Below are positions 16,459-24,745 of a stretch of DNA of 64,000 nt, piece by piece; within the stretch, counting starts at the first letter, position 1, and each line of letters opens with the position of its first letter. Origin of the DNA: Rhodovulum sulfidophilum (GTDB lineage: Bacteria; Pseudomonadota; Alphaproteobacteria; Rhodobacterales; Rhodobacteraceae). A program made the position numbers and the translations under genes. The notes under the pieces were generated by a model that did not search any database, was not told where the DNA came from, and saw only the letters and a program-made list of their open reading frames with translations. The DNA is taken from contig QFPW01000016.1 of the NCBI GenBank assembly GCA_003241785.1, positions 1 to 64,000 on the forward strand, given 5' to 3'.

Positions 16459-17352
16459 ATGGTCATCAGGACCGAAGCCGATGTGACTCCGGCGGTGCTC
16501 GCGGTGATGGAACGAACCCGCGACCCGCGGCTCCGCGAGATCCTGAGCGCGCTGATCCGGCATCTGCACGGCTTCATCCGCGAGGTCCGGCTGACCGAGG
16601 AGGAGTTCCGCGACGCCACGGCGGTGCTGAACGAGATCGGCGCGCTCGCCTCCGACAGCCACAACGAATTCGTGCTGATGTCGGGCTCGCTCGGGGTTTC
16701 GACGCTGGTCTGCCTGCTCAACAACGGCGACGCCGGCCAGACCGAGACCTCGCAGTCGCTGCTCGGGCCATTCTGGCGGCTCAACAGCCCGCGGGTCGAG
16801 AACGGCGGCACGATCATCCGCTCGGAAACGCCCGGCTCGCCGCTCTTCGTCTCGGCCCGCGTCGAGGACCGCGGTGGAAATCCGATCGCGGGCGCCGAGG
16901 TCGACGTCTGGCACGCCTCCCCGGTCGGCCTCTACGAGAACCAGGATCCCGATCAGGCGGAGATGAACCTGCGCGGCAAGTTCACCACCGACGCCGACGG
17001 CCGGTTCTGGTTCCGCACCGTGCGCATGGTCGGATACCCGATCCCCGTCGACGGCGTCGTCGGGCGGCTGCTCGCCGCGCAGGGCCGGCATCCCTATCGG
17101 CCCGCGCATCTGCACGCGCTGATCTTCCGCGAGGGCTACAAGACGCTGATCTCGCAGGTCTTCGATCCCAGCGATCCCAATATCGACACCGATGTGCAAT
17201 TCGGCGTCACCCAGGCGCTGACCGGCGATTTCGTCCGCCACGACGCGCCGAACCCGGACCATCCCGAGGTCGAGGCGCCCTGGTACTCCCTCGAATACCG
17301 CTATGTCATGGAACCGGGCGAGGCCAGGCTGCCCCGCGCCCCGATCAAGTGA
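16459..17352 (+). CDS. Intradiol ring-cleavage dioxygenase (hydroxyquinol/catechol 1,2-dioxygenase type)
   Basis: The 297-residue protein has an N-terminal helical dimerisation region and the intradiol catalytic domain. The Fe(III) ligands are visible as Tyr159 (GLYENQ), Tyr193 (MVGYPIP), His217 and His219 (RPAHLHALIF); their spacing matches hydroxyquinol 1,2-dioxygenases well. It would open a catechol or hydroxyquinol ring to a muconate-type or maleylacetate product. The start at ATG 16459 follows GGGGGGAG. It is first in a four-gene operon with hydratase and aldolase genes that normally belong to meta-cleavage routes, which is unusual. Confidence 0.92.
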   Translation: MVIRTEADVTPAVLAVMERTRDPRLREILSALIRHLHGFIREVRLTEEEFRDATAVLNEIGALASDSHNEFVLMSGSLGVSTLVCLLNNGDAGQTETSQSLLGPFWRLNSPRVENGGTIIRSETPGSPLFVSARVEDRGGNPIAGAEVDVWHASPVGLYENQDPDQAEMNLRGKFTTDADGRFWFRTVRMVGYPIPVDGVVGRLLAAQGRHPYRPAHLHALIFREGYKTLISQVFDPSDPNIDTDVQFGVTQALTGDFVRHDAPNPDHPEVEAPWYSLEYRYVMEPGEARLPRAPIK

Positions 17353-17362
17353 GGCCACCGCG

Positions 17363-18151
17363 ATGATGACCGAAGCCGAGATCCGCGCGGCCGCCGATGC
17401 CATTCTCGAGGCGGAGCGCAGCCGGGTGCCCGTCGTCCAGCCCAGCAGGACCTGGCCCCACATGGAGCTCGCCGACGCCTATCGCGTCCAGGACCTCTGG
17501 GCGGAGGCGCGGGTCGCGGCCGGCGCGAAGGTGGTGGGCCACAAGATCGGCCTCACCTCCCGCGCCATGCAGCTCGCCTCGAAGATGACCGAGCCGGACT
17601 ATGGCCGCATCCTCGACGACGCGCTCTACGACGACGGGGCGCGCATTCCGGCGAGCCGGTTCATCAAACCCCGGCTGGAGGTCGAGCTGGCCTTCGTGAT
17701 GGGCGCGGATCTTTCCGGGAGCGGCACGCGCGTGCACGACGTGCTGCGCGCGACCGAATACGTGGTGCCCGCGCTCGAGATCATCGACTACCGCACCGAA
17801 GTGCCGCGCGCCATCGTCGACACCATCGCCGACAACGCCGCCTTCGGCGCCATCGTGCTCGGCGGGCGCCCGGTCCGGCCCTTCGACGTCGACCTGCGCT
17901 GGGTCGGGGCGACCTTGTCGCAGAACGGGATCATCGAGGATACCGGGCTCGCGGCGGCGATCATGGGGCATCCCGCGGCCGGCATCGCCTGGCTCGTCAA
18001 CAAGCTCGCCGCCGTCGGCGGGGGGCTGCGCCGGGGCGACATCGTGCTCGGCGGCTCCTTCACCCGGCCGGTCGACATCCGCCCCGGCGACGTCGTCCAG
18101 GCCGACTACGGCCCCCTCGGCGCCATCGGCGTCTCCTTCGCGGAGGCCTGA
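17363..18151 (+). CDS. 2-oxo-hept-4-ene-1,7-dioate hydratase-like (HpaH family)
   Basis: The 262-residue protein belongs to the fumarylacetoacetate-hydrolase-fold hydratase group. KVVGHKIGLTSRAMQ, PRLEVELAFVMG, VPALEIIDYR and GDIVLGGSFTRPV are characteristic of HpaH/MhpD enzymes. It hydrates a 2-oxo-alkenoate using a divalent metal held by the Glu-x-Glu motif. ATG codons occur at 17363 and 17366; the first is listed. It lies 10 bases after the dioxygenase gene and three before the aldolase gene. Confidence 0.9.
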   Translation: MMTEAEIRAAADAILEAERSRVPVVQPSRTWPHMELADAYRVQDLWAEARVAAGAKVVGHKIGLTSRAMQLASKMTEPDYGRILDDALYDDGARIPASRFIKPRLEVELAFVMGADLSGSGTRVHDVLRATEYVVPALEIIDYRTEVPRAIVDTIADNAAFGAIVLGGRPVRPFDVDLRWVGATLSQNGIIEDTGLAAAIMGHPAAGIAWLVNKLAAVGGGLRRGDIVLGGSFTRPVDIRPGDVVQADYGPLGAIGVSFAEA

Positions 18152-18154
18152 GCG

Positions 18155-18919
18155 ATGGACCTTCCGCGCAATGGCTTCAAGGCCGCGCTCCGCGCGGGCC
18201 GGAGCCAGATCGGCCTCTGGTGCTCGCTGCCGGGCGGCTACGCCGCCGAACTGCTCGCCGGATCCGGCTTCGACTGGCTGCTCTTCGACACGGAGCACAG
18301 CCCGGGCGATCCGCTGACGGTCCTGCCCCAGCTGCAGGCCGCCGCCGCCTACCCCGTCGCCCCCATCGTGCGCCCCGCGACCAACGACGCCGTCCTGATC
18401 AAGCGCTTCCTCGACCTCGGGGCCCAGACGCTGCTCATTCCCTACGTCCAGACACCGGAGGAAGCGGCGAGCGCGGTGGCCGCGATGCGCTACCCGACGC
18501 GCGGAATGCGCGGCGTCTCGGCGCTGACGCGCGCCACGCGCTTCGGCCGGGTCGCGGGCTACGCGCGGCGCGCGGAGGAGGAGCTCTGTCTCCTCGTGCA
18601 GATCGAGACCGGCGAGGCGCTTCGCCGGCTGGAGGAGATCGCGGCGGTCGATGGCGTCGACGGCGTGTTCATCGGCCCCGCCGATCTCGCGGCGAGCCTC
18701 GGTCACGTCGGCGACGCCGGCCATCCCGACGTGGTCGCCGCGGTCGAGGACGCGGTCGGGCGCCTGCGGGCCATGGGCAAGCCGGCGGGCATCCTGACCA
18801 CCGACGCGGCCTTCGCCCGGCGCTGCGTCGAGCTCGGCACCACGTTCACCGCCGTGGGGGTCGACGCCGGCCTGCTGGTCCGCGCCGCCGATGCCCTCGC
18901 GCGAGACTTCGCATCGTGA
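18155..18919 (+). CDS. HpaI-family 2-oxo acid aldolase
   Basis: The 254-residue protein is a class II HpcH/HpaI aldolase. It shows FDWLLFDTEHSPGD with the catalytic His, the Arg of APIVRPATND, the metal-site Glu in LVQIETGEAL and Asp in GVFIGPADLAASLG. It would cleave a 4-hydroxy-2-oxo diacid to pyruvate and a semialdehyde. It directly follows the hydratase, matching the hpaH-hpaI order of homoprotocatechuate pathways. Such aldolases accept several 2-keto-3-deoxy sugar acids too. Confidence 0.93.
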   Translation: MDLPRNGFKAALRAGRSQIGLWCSLPGGYAAELLAGSGFDWLLFDTEHSPGDPLTVLPQLQAAAAYPVAPIVRPATNDAVLIKRFLDLGAQTLLIPYVQTPEEAASAVAAMRYPTRGMRGVSALTRATRFGRVAGYARRAEEELCLLVQIETGEALRRLEEIAAVDGVDGVFIGPADLAASLGHVGDAGHPDVVAAVEDAVGRLRAMGKPAGILTTDAAFARRCVELGTTFTAVGVDAGLLVRAADALARDFAS

Positions 18920-19599
18920 CGGCCACCCCCGGGGCGCTGCGGGAGCTTTCCCCGACGGGTTCGTTGCGCGTGGCGCTCAATCTCTCCAACGCCGCGCTCG
19001 TCCGCCGAACCGCGGATGGCGATCTCGACGGGCTCGCGCCCGATCTCGCCCGCGCCCTCGCGGCCCGGCTCGGCGTTCCGGTCGCCTTCGTCGCCTATCC
19101 TTCCGGAGGCGCGATCCTCGCCGATCTCGGCGCCGGTGCCTGGGACGCGGCGTTCCTCCCCGTCGATCCGGCGCGCGGCGACCGGCTGATCTTTTCCCGT
19201 CCCTTCGCGGAGGTTGAGGCGACCTTCGCGGCGCGGCCCGACTGTCCGCTCCGCCATGCCGGGGACGCGGACCGGGCCGGCGTGACCATCGCCACGGCCC
19301 GCGGCGCGGCCTATGAGCTCCACCTCGCGCGGACCTATACCCGCGCGGTCCTGGTGAGCCACGAGACCCCCGCCGCCGCGCTCTACGCGGTCCGCGCGGG
19401 CGCCTGCGACCTCGCCGCCGGGACCAGGGTCTCGCTCGAGAAGGCCGCGCTGACCGCGCCTCCCCTGCGCGTGCTCGACGGCGCGTTTCTCACCGTTCCG
19501 CAGGCGATCGCCGTTCCCCGCGGCCATCGGGAGGCCGCCGCCTTCCTGTCCGAGGCCGTGACCGCCTCAGGCGGCACATGTCGCCGGGACGCGGTCTGA
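18916..19599 (+). CDS. Family 3 binding-protein-like protein lacking a signal peptide
   Basis: The 227-residue protein begins at GTG 18916, overlapping the aldolase stop as GTGA. Its body resembles a solute-binding family 3 domain: GSLRVALNLSNAALV, DGLAPDLARALAARLGVPVAFV, GAWDAAFLPVDPARGDRLIFSRPF and ALYAVRAGACDLAAG. No N-terminal hydrophobic segment is present, so it would stay in the cytoplasm unless the start is misplaced, which the tight overlap argues against. No permease or ATPase is adjacent. It may sense an intermediate of the operon or bind a small molecule. The function is unknown. Confidence 0.8.
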   Translation: MTATPGALRELSPTGSLRVALNLSNAALVRRTADGDLDGLAPDLARALAARLGVPVAFVAYPSGGAILADLGAGAWDAAFLPVDPARGDRLIFSRPFAEVEATFAARPDCPLRHAGDADRAGVTIATARGAAYELHLARTYTRAVLVSHETPAAALYAVRAGACDLAAGTRVSLEKAALTAPPLRVLDGAFLTVPQAIAVPRGHREAAAFLSEAVTASGGTCRRDAV

Positions 19600-19619
19600 T
19601 CCCGCGACGGGATCAGATC
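19593..19619. terminator. Bidirectional hairpin overlapping two convergent stop codons
   Basis: A 12-base-pair stem with one G-T pair and a CGA loop covers the last codon and stop of the binding-protein-like gene and the stop of chrR. It could end transcription in both directions, although there is no T-tract on either side. Confidence 0.55.
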
Positions 19620-20245
19620 CGGAAGATCGGCTGCAGCAGGCGGGGGATCAGCGCCCGGAACCTGAGCGGCGCGTCGGTGGCCGCGACGCAGAGGCAGGGG
19701 CCGTCCTCGGTGGCGCGCGGCGTGTGGCCGAGGTCCTCGTCGGCGACCTGGAGGTCCCCCGCGCCGAAGGCGCCCGTCTCGTCGGCGAAGGCGCCGCTCA
19801 GCACCAGCGTCAGCTCGAGCCCGCGATGCCCGTGCTCCGGAACCGCCTGCCCGGCGGGGATGGACAGGAGGCGAATGCTCCCTGCCCCGCCGGACCAGAG
19901 GATCGCCTGCCGCGCGCCGAAGCCGAGCCCGCGCCAGGGCGGCCCGTCCCGCCCGACCAGCCCCGCGAGCGGCGCCGGGAACGGCGCGCCGCCCGCAGCG
20001 GCCGCCTCGGACGGCGCCGCGTCGAGCCCCGCGAGAACCCGCGCGCGCGCGGCCTTCGACAGCGTCGCCGGGGCGATATCGTCGAGGACGAGGCCGCCGA
20101 CGATCCGGTGCGCGTCGAGCCGCGCGCGGCAGGCGTCGCAGAGCGAGACATGCGTCGCGACCAGCACCGCGAAAGGATACGGCAGCGCGTCGGCGGCGAG
20201 CGCCGCGAGCATCGGGTCGGATGCGTGGTGAATGGGGTCGGTCAT
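19613..20245 (-). CDS. chrR: ChrR-type anti-sigma factor with cupin domain
   Basis: The 210-residue protein has the two ChrR domains. The N-terminal zinc anti-sigma domain shows His6, His32, Cys36 and Cys39 (HVSLCDAC), matching the known zinc ligands. The C-terminal cupin-like domain has EHGHRGLELTLVLSG and the late His in DLGHTP. In Rhodobacter sphaeroides ChrR holds RpoE until singlet oxygen triggers release. Its start overlaps the rpoE stop, the usual coupled arrangement. Confidence 0.95.
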   Translation of the reverse strand: MTDPIHHASDPMLAALAADALPYPFAVLVATHVSLCDACRARLDAHRIVGGLVLDDIAPATLSKAARARVLAGLDAAPSEAAAAGGAPFPAPLAGLVGRDGPPWRGLGFGARQAILWSGGAGSIRLLSIPAGQAVPEHGHRGLELTLVLSGAFADETGAFGAGDLQVADEDLGHTPRATEDGPCLCVAATDAPLRFRALIPRLLQPIFRI

Positions 20246-20802
20246 CTGCGCAGCTCCCGAAGCTCGTGCCGCAGCCGGTCGATCGCGAGGCGCAGGCGCG
20301 ATTTCACCGTTCCGAGCGGCAGGCTCGTGCCCCGGCTGATCTCCTGGTGGGTCATCTCTCCGAGATAGGCCTGCTCGACCATCTCACGCTGCGCCGCCGG
20401 CAGCGCGCGGAGCGCCTGGCGCAGCCGGGACACCTCCTCGGCGAGGGCGAGCGCGGCCTCGGCCTCCTCGGGCCCAGGTCGCGCGGCGATCTCCTCCGGC
20501 ACGGGCGGCGGGCGCCGGCGCGCGATATCGGCGCGGCGGTTGCGCGCGATCTGGTAGATCCATCCCGAGGCCTCGGCGCGCGAGGGGTCGAACTGGCTCC
20601 GCGCCCGCCAGACCCGCAACATCACGTCCTGCGCGATCTCCTCGGCGACCGCGGCCGAGGCGCCGCCCCGCATGGCGAGCGCCTTGACCCGCGGCGCGTA
20701 GAAATCGAACAGCCGCGCGAAGGCCGCGCGGTCACCCGTGTCGCGTACCGCGAGCATCCAGAGCGTCTGGTCCGATAGCCCGGCTGTCTCGTTCGAATCC
20801 AT
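20242..20802 (-). CDS. rpoE: ECF sigma factor RpoE (ECF11 type)
   Basis: The 186-residue protein has sigma region 2 (FDFYAPRVKALAMRGG ... AEEIAQDVMLRVWR, RAEASGWIYQIARNRRAD) and region 4 (ALPAAQREMVEQAYLGEMTHQEISRGTSLPLGTVKSRLRLAIDRL). It is coupled to chrR and is therefore likely the singlet-oxygen responsive sigma factor known from Rhodobacter. The start is ATG 20802. Its own promoter appears to be an ECF11 site at 20926-20899, so it should be autoregulated. Confidence 0.95.
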   Translation of the reverse strand: MDSNETAGLSDQTLWMLAVRDTGDRAAFARLFDFYAPRVKALAMRGGASAAVAEEIAQDVMLRVWRARSQFDPSRAEASGWIYQIARNRRADIARRRPPPVPEEIAARPGPEEAEAALALAEEVSRLRQALRALPAAQREMVEQAYLGEMTHQEISRGTSLPLGTVKSRLRLAIDRLRHELRELRR

Positions 20803-20898
20803 GCAGCCCAACAGTCCCCCGACCGGCGCCGACCCTGGTCGCGCGGATCGCGGCTTCCAACCCTCGGCGAGGCGAACATCCATCATCATCATGCCCGC

Positions 20899-20926
20899 TC
20901 TACGAGCGAGGCCGCCAGTCGGATCT
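20899..20926 (-). promoter_or_regulatory. ECF11-type promoter for rpoE-chrR
   Basis: On the minus strand AGATCC (20926-20921) is followed after exactly 16 bases by CGTAGA (20904-20899). This matches the Rhodobacter RpoE pattern of TGATCC and a CGTA-containing -10, with one change in the -35. Confidence 0.7.
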
Positions 20927-20933
20927 TTTTTTT

Positions 20934-20961
20934 TGATCCGGATCCGCGCGGCCCGCGTAAC
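20934..20961 (+). promoter_or_regulatory. ECF11-type promoter for the FAD oxidoreductase operon
   Basis: TGATCC (20934-20939), 16 bases, then CGTAAC (20956-20961) is an exact -35 match to known Rhodobacter RpoE promoters. It is 25 bases upstream of the ATG at 20987. It faces away from the rpoE promoter with the same spacer length. Confidence 0.8.
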
Positions 20962-20986
20962 CCGCCCGAAAGCATGGAGAAGACAT

Positions 20987-22255
20987 ATGCCGTTCGACGC
21001 TGAGAATGGGGCGCGGCGCATCGCCGTCATAGGCGGCGGGATCTCGGGCCTGTCCGCGGCGCTCGCGCTCGGCGGGCGGGCCCGGGTGACGGTCTACGAG
21101 GCCGAGCCCCGGCTGGGCGGCCACGCGCGCACCGTCGTCGCGGGCCGGCGCGGCGACCAGCCCGTCGACACGGGCTTCATCGTCTTCAACCACGCGACCT
21201 ATCCGCATCTCGGCCGGCTGTTCCGCGAGCTGGAGGTGCCGCTCGAGCGCAGCGACATGAGCTTCGCGGCCAGCATCGACGGCGGCCGCGTCGAATACGC
21301 GCTGAGCGACGCGCGCGGGCTCTTCGCGCAGCCGCGCAACATGGCTTCGCCCGAATTCCTCGGAATGCTGCGCGACATCCTGCGCTTCAACCGCGGCGCC
21401 GAGGCCGCCGCGGCGCGGGCGCACTCGGTCGGCGAGCTGGTCGCGGCGCTCGGGCTCGGCGCGGGCTTCCGTCGGCTCTACCTGCAGCCGTTCTGCGGCG
21501 CGATCTGGTCCACTCCGGACCTCGACGTCGCCGCGCTGCCCGCCGCGCTGCTGGTGCGCTTCTTTCGCAATCATGGCCTGCTCGATCTCACCGGCCAGCA
21601 CCAGTGGTGGACCGTGCGGGGCGGGAGCCGCGTCTATGTCGAGCGCCTCGCGCGCCGGCTCGAGGCCGACGGGGCGCGCCTGCTGCGCGGGACCCCGGCG
21701 CGCACCGTCGCCCGGGACGCGACCGGCGTCACCGTCGCCGCCGACGGCGCGGAGGCGGAGCGTTTCGACGCGGTCGTCCTCGCCTGCCATCCCGACCAGG
21801 CGCTGCGCCTGCTCGCCCGCCCGAGTGCCGCGGAGCGCCGCTGGCTCGGCGCGATCCGCTATCGCGCCAACCGCGCCGTGCTCCACGCCGACCCGGGCCA
21901 GATGCCCCGGCGGCGGCGCTGCTGGTCGAGCTGGAACGCGCGTTCGTCCTCGCCCGCCGACGGCGTGGGCGTCACCTACTGGATGAACCGGCTGCAGAAC
22001 CTGCCCGCCGACGATCCGCTCTTCGTCACGCTCAATCCCGCGGCGCCGATCGACGCGGCGCTGATCTACGACGAGACCGAGTTCCGCCATCCGGTCTTCG
22101 ACGCCGAGGCGCCGCGCGCCCAGGCCGGCATCGCCGCGATCCAGGGCGAGAACCGCACCTGGTACGCCGGCGCCTGGCTGCGCAACGGTTTTCACGAGGA
22201 CGGCATCGCCAGCGCGATGCGCGTCGCCCGCGACATGGGGGTGCCGGCATGGTAG
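20987..22255 (+). CDS. FAD-dependent amine-oxidase-type oxidoreductase
   Basis: The 422-residue protein begins with the FAD motif IAVIGGGISGLSAALAL and GGHARTV, and has GGSRVYVERLARRL in the middle and DGIASAMRVARDMG at the end. It belongs to the flavin oxidoreductase group (related to phytoene desaturases and amine oxidases) usually found beside DUF1365 and CFA-synthase-like genes in RpoE regulons. The ATG 20987 has GGAGAAG upstream. It probably modifies membrane fatty acyl chains or a lipid as part of the oxidative stress response, an inference from context. Confidence 0.9.
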   Translation: MPFDAENGARRIAVIGGGISGLSAALALGGRARVTVYEAEPRLGGHARTVVAGRRGDQPVDTGFIVFNHATYPHLGRLFRELEVPLERSDMSFAASIDGGRVEYALSDARGLFAQPRNMASPEFLGMLRDILRFNRGAEAAAARAHSVGELVAALGLGAGFRRLYLQPFCGAIWSTPDLDVAALPAALLVRFFRNHGLLDLTGQHQWWTVRGGSRVYVERLARRLEADGARLLRGTPARTVARDATGVTVAADGAEAERFDAVVLACHPDQALRLLARPSAAERRWLGAIRYRANRAVLHADPGQMPRRRRCWSSWNARSSSPADGVGVTYWMNRLQNLPADDPLFVTLNPAAPIDAALIYDETEFRHPVFDAEAPRAQAGIAAIQGENRTWYAGAWLRNGFHEDGIASAMRVARDMGVPAW

Positions 22256-22998
22256 CGCCCGAGATCCTCGAGGCCACGACCTGGCACGGCCGGATCGGCG
22301 CCGTCCGGCATGCGTTCGAGCATCGGATCGATCTCGTGCTCATCGATCCGGAGGCCGCGGCCGAGGGCCCCTTCTTCCGCCGCGACCGCTGGGGGGTGGC
22401 GAGCGTCCACGACGCCGACCATGGCGGCCCCCGGGGGCGCGGCGAAGGCGCGCCCTGGGCGCGGCGCGCCTTCGCCGACGCCGCCGTTCCCGCCGACTGC
22501 CGCCTGCTGCTCCTGACCCAGCCGCGCTGGTTCGGCGCGGTCTTCAACCCCGTCAGCTTCTGGTTCGCGCTGCGCGGCGATGCGCTGATGGCGGTGATCG
22601 CGGAGGTGAACAACACCTATGGCGATCGCCACTGCTATCTGTGCGCCAGACCCGACCGGGCGCCGATCGCCCCCGGGGACGTGATCACGGTGGCCAAGGT
22701 GTTCCACGTCTCCCCGTTCCAGGACGTCGCCGGTCGATATGTCTTCAGCTTCGAGATCCGCGACGACGCGATCGCGATCCGGATCGCGCTCCGCGACGGC
22801 GCGGAGGGACTCGTCGCCACGCTCCGCGGGCGCCGGCGGCCGCTGAGCCGCGCGGCCGTCCTGCGCGCCGCCGCGCGCTTTCCCTACGCCGGGGGCCGCG
22901 CGCTGGCCCTCATCCACTGGCAGGCGCTGCGGCTCTGGCTGAAGGGCGCCCCCTTCCGGTCGCGACCCCGGCCACCCAGCGAGGAAATCACCGAATGA
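22249..22998 (+). CDS. DUF1365 protein
   Basis: The 249-residue protein matches DUF1365: RHAFEHRIDLVLID near the start, LLTQPRWFGAVFNPVSFWFALRG, EVNNTYGDRHCYL and KVFHVSPFQDVAGRYVFSF. The molecular role is not established. It overlaps the FAD gene by seven bases and the methyltransferase gene by four. Genes of this family reliably sit between these two partners, so a shared role in lipid modification is likely. Confidence 0.93.
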   Translation: MVAPEILEATTWHGRIGAVRHAFEHRIDLVLIDPEAAAEGPFFRRDRWGVASVHDADHGGPRGRGEGAPWARRAFADAAVPADCRLLLLTQPRWFGAVFNPVSFWFALRGDALMAVIAEVNNTYGDRHCYLCARPDRAPIAPGDVITVAKVFHVSPFQDVAGRYVFSFEIRDDAIAIRIALRDGAEGLVATLRGRRRPLSRAAVLRAAARFPYAGGRALALIHWQALRLWLKGAPFRSRPRPPSEEITE

Positions 22999-24155
22999 AG
23001 TCCTTCCTCACGCGCCGCCGCGCCAACGCCTTCCTCGACAGCTGCGCGCGGATCGAGACCGGGCGCCTGCGGGTCCGCACGCCGGAGGGCCACGTGCACG
23101 TGTTCGGCGATGCCGGGACCGAGGCCGAGCTCCGGATCAACGACTGGGCGGCCGTCTCGCTGCTCCTCGCCCGGGGCGATCTCGGCTTCGGGCAGGGCTA
23201 TGTCGCGGGCCTGTGGGACACGCCGGAGCTCGAGCCCCTGATGACGCTCGCGATGCGCAACGAGGCGGCGCTGCGCCGCTACGCGGCGCCGGATCGCTGG
23301 AACGCGCTGGCGCTCCGCGCGGCCGGGCGTCTGCTCCACCGCGACTCGCCCGCCGGCGCCCGGCGCAACATCCGGGCCCATTACGACCTCGGCAACGAGT
23401 TCTACGGCGAGTGGCTCGACCCCGGCTTCACCTATTCTTCGGCGCTCTTCGCTCCCGACGACGCCGATCTCGCGCGCGGTCAGGCGCGCAAGTACGACCG
23501 CGTCCTCGACCGGCTGGGGGAGCGGGAGCGCGTGCTCGAGCTCGGCTGCGGCTGGGGCGGCTTCGCCGAGCGCGCGGCCGGGCGTGGCCACGCCGTGACC
23601 GCGCTGACCATCTCGCCGAGCCAGAAGGCCTTCGCCGACGCGCGGCTCGACGGACGCGCCGAGATCCAGCTCCGCGACTATCGCGCGGCGACGGGGCGCT
23701 ACGCGGGCATCGTCGCGATCGAGATGCTCGAGGCGGTCGGCGAGCGCAACTGGCCGAGCTATTTCGCCACGCTGAAGGCCCGGCTCGCCGAGGGCGGAAA
23801 GGTGGTGATGCAGGTGATCACGGTGCCCGACGACCGGTTCGGCGCCTACCGGCGCGGCACGGACTATATCCGTCACGCGACCTTTCCGGGCGGCGCGCTG
23901 CCCTGCCCCGGCGCGATCTCCGAAGGCGCCGCCCGCGCCGGCCTTCGCGCGGGCGCGCCCTTCACCTTCGGCCGGGACTACGCGCTGACTTGCCGGCAAT
24001 GGGCCCGGCGCCTGATCGAGCGGCGGACGCGGCTCGCGGCGCTCGGCCATGGCGAGCGCCGCCTGCGGCACTGGCGCTACTATCTCGAAACCAGCGCCGC
24101 CTGTTTCGCGACGGGCCGCGCCGATGTCGCGCAACTGGAGCTGACCCATGCCTGA
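22995..24155 (+). CDS. Cyclopropane-fatty-acyl-phospholipid synthase-like methyltransferase
   Basis: The 386-residue protein has an N-terminal lipid-binding-like region and a SAM methyltransferase domain. Motifs include NIRAHYDLGNEFYGEWLDPGFTYSSALF, the SAM loop VLELGCGWGGFAERAA, and VAIEMLEAVGERNWPSYF, all typical of CfaS. It would methylate or cyclopropanate unsaturated acyl chains. The ATG overlaps the DUF1365 stop. In Rhodobacter, related genes are under RpoE-ChrR control and connect to lipid protection from singlet oxygen, including furan fatty acids. Confidence 0.93.
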   Translation: MKSFLTRRRANAFLDSCARIETGRLRVRTPEGHVHVFGDAGTEAELRINDWAAVSLLLARGDLGFGQGYVAGLWDTPELEPLMTLAMRNEAALRRYAAPDRWNALALRAAGRLLHRDSPAGARRNIRAHYDLGNEFYGEWLDPGFTYSSALFAPDDADLARGQARKYDRVLDRLGERERVLELGCGWGGFAERAAGRGHAVTALTISPSQKAFADARLDGRAEIQLRDYRAATGRYAGIVAIEMLEAVGERNWPSYFATLKARLAEGGKVVMQVITVPDDRFGAYRRGTDYIRHATFPGGALPCPGAISEGAARAGLRAGAPFTFGRDYALTCRQWARRLIERRTRLAALGHGERRLRHWRYYLETSAACFATGRADVAQLELTHA

Positions 24156-24744
24156 GGGAATTCCCGGCCTGCTCGCCAAAGTGGCGATCGCCCTCGCCCT
24201 GCTCGCCCTCGGCCTCGTCCTGGCGCAGCGGCTCTTCTTCGATTTCATGGCGCAGCGCCCGGCGGACTACGCCGCGACCGCTCCGGAGTTCGAGATTCGC
24301 CGCGCGCTCGACGGGCCGATGATCGCGGAAGGCGTGATCTACGGGCCGACCGGGCGGGTGGCCACGCGTTTCGTCGCGGAGATGACCGGCGCCTGGGACG
24401 CCGAGGGCGGCACGCTCACCGAGGATTTCCGCTACGATTCCGGCGGGACGCAGCGGCGCGCCTGGCGCATCCTGCCCGGCCCCGACGCGCGCAGGTTCAC
24501 CGCCACCGCCGAGGACGTGATCGGCGTCGCCGAGGGCGAGATCTCCGGCGCCACCGCGGTGCTGCGCTATCGGCTCCGCCTGCCCGAGGCGGCCGGCGGC
24601 TGGCAGCTCGACGTCACCGACTGGCTCTATCTCGGCGAGGACGGCGTCATCGTGAACCGCTCGCAGATGCGCCGCTTCGGCGTCCTGCTGGGCGAGCTCG
24701 TCGGGACGATCCGGCCGGCGCCCGACCCGGCGGAGGCGTCGTGA
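24148..24744 (+). CDS. DUF3833 protein
   Basis: The 198-residue protein has one N-terminal membrane segment (about residues 8-26, KVAIALALLALGLVLAQRLF) and a DUF3833-type body with RATRFVAEMTG-like VATRFVAEMTGAW, LTEDFRYDSGGTQRRAWRI and VTDWLYLGEDGVIVNRSQMRRFG. The function is unknown. Eight-base overlap with the methyltransferase gene keeps it in the RpoE-type operon. Confidence 0.9.
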   Translation: MPEGIPGLLAKVAIALALLALGLVLAQRLFFDFMAQRPADYAATAPEFEIRRALDGPMIAEGVIYGPTGRVATRFVAEMTGAWDAEGGTLTEDFRYDSGGTQRRAWRILPGPDARRFTATAEDVIGVAEGEISGATAVLRYRLRLPEAAGGWQLDVTDWLYLGEDGVIVNRSQMRRFGVLLGELVGTIRPAPDPAEAS

Positions 24745-24745
24745 C

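Noticed and set aside
20926..20934. Nine-base T-run as a terminator of rpoE or another gene
   Set aside because: There is no stem before it and it sits between two divergent ECF promoters.
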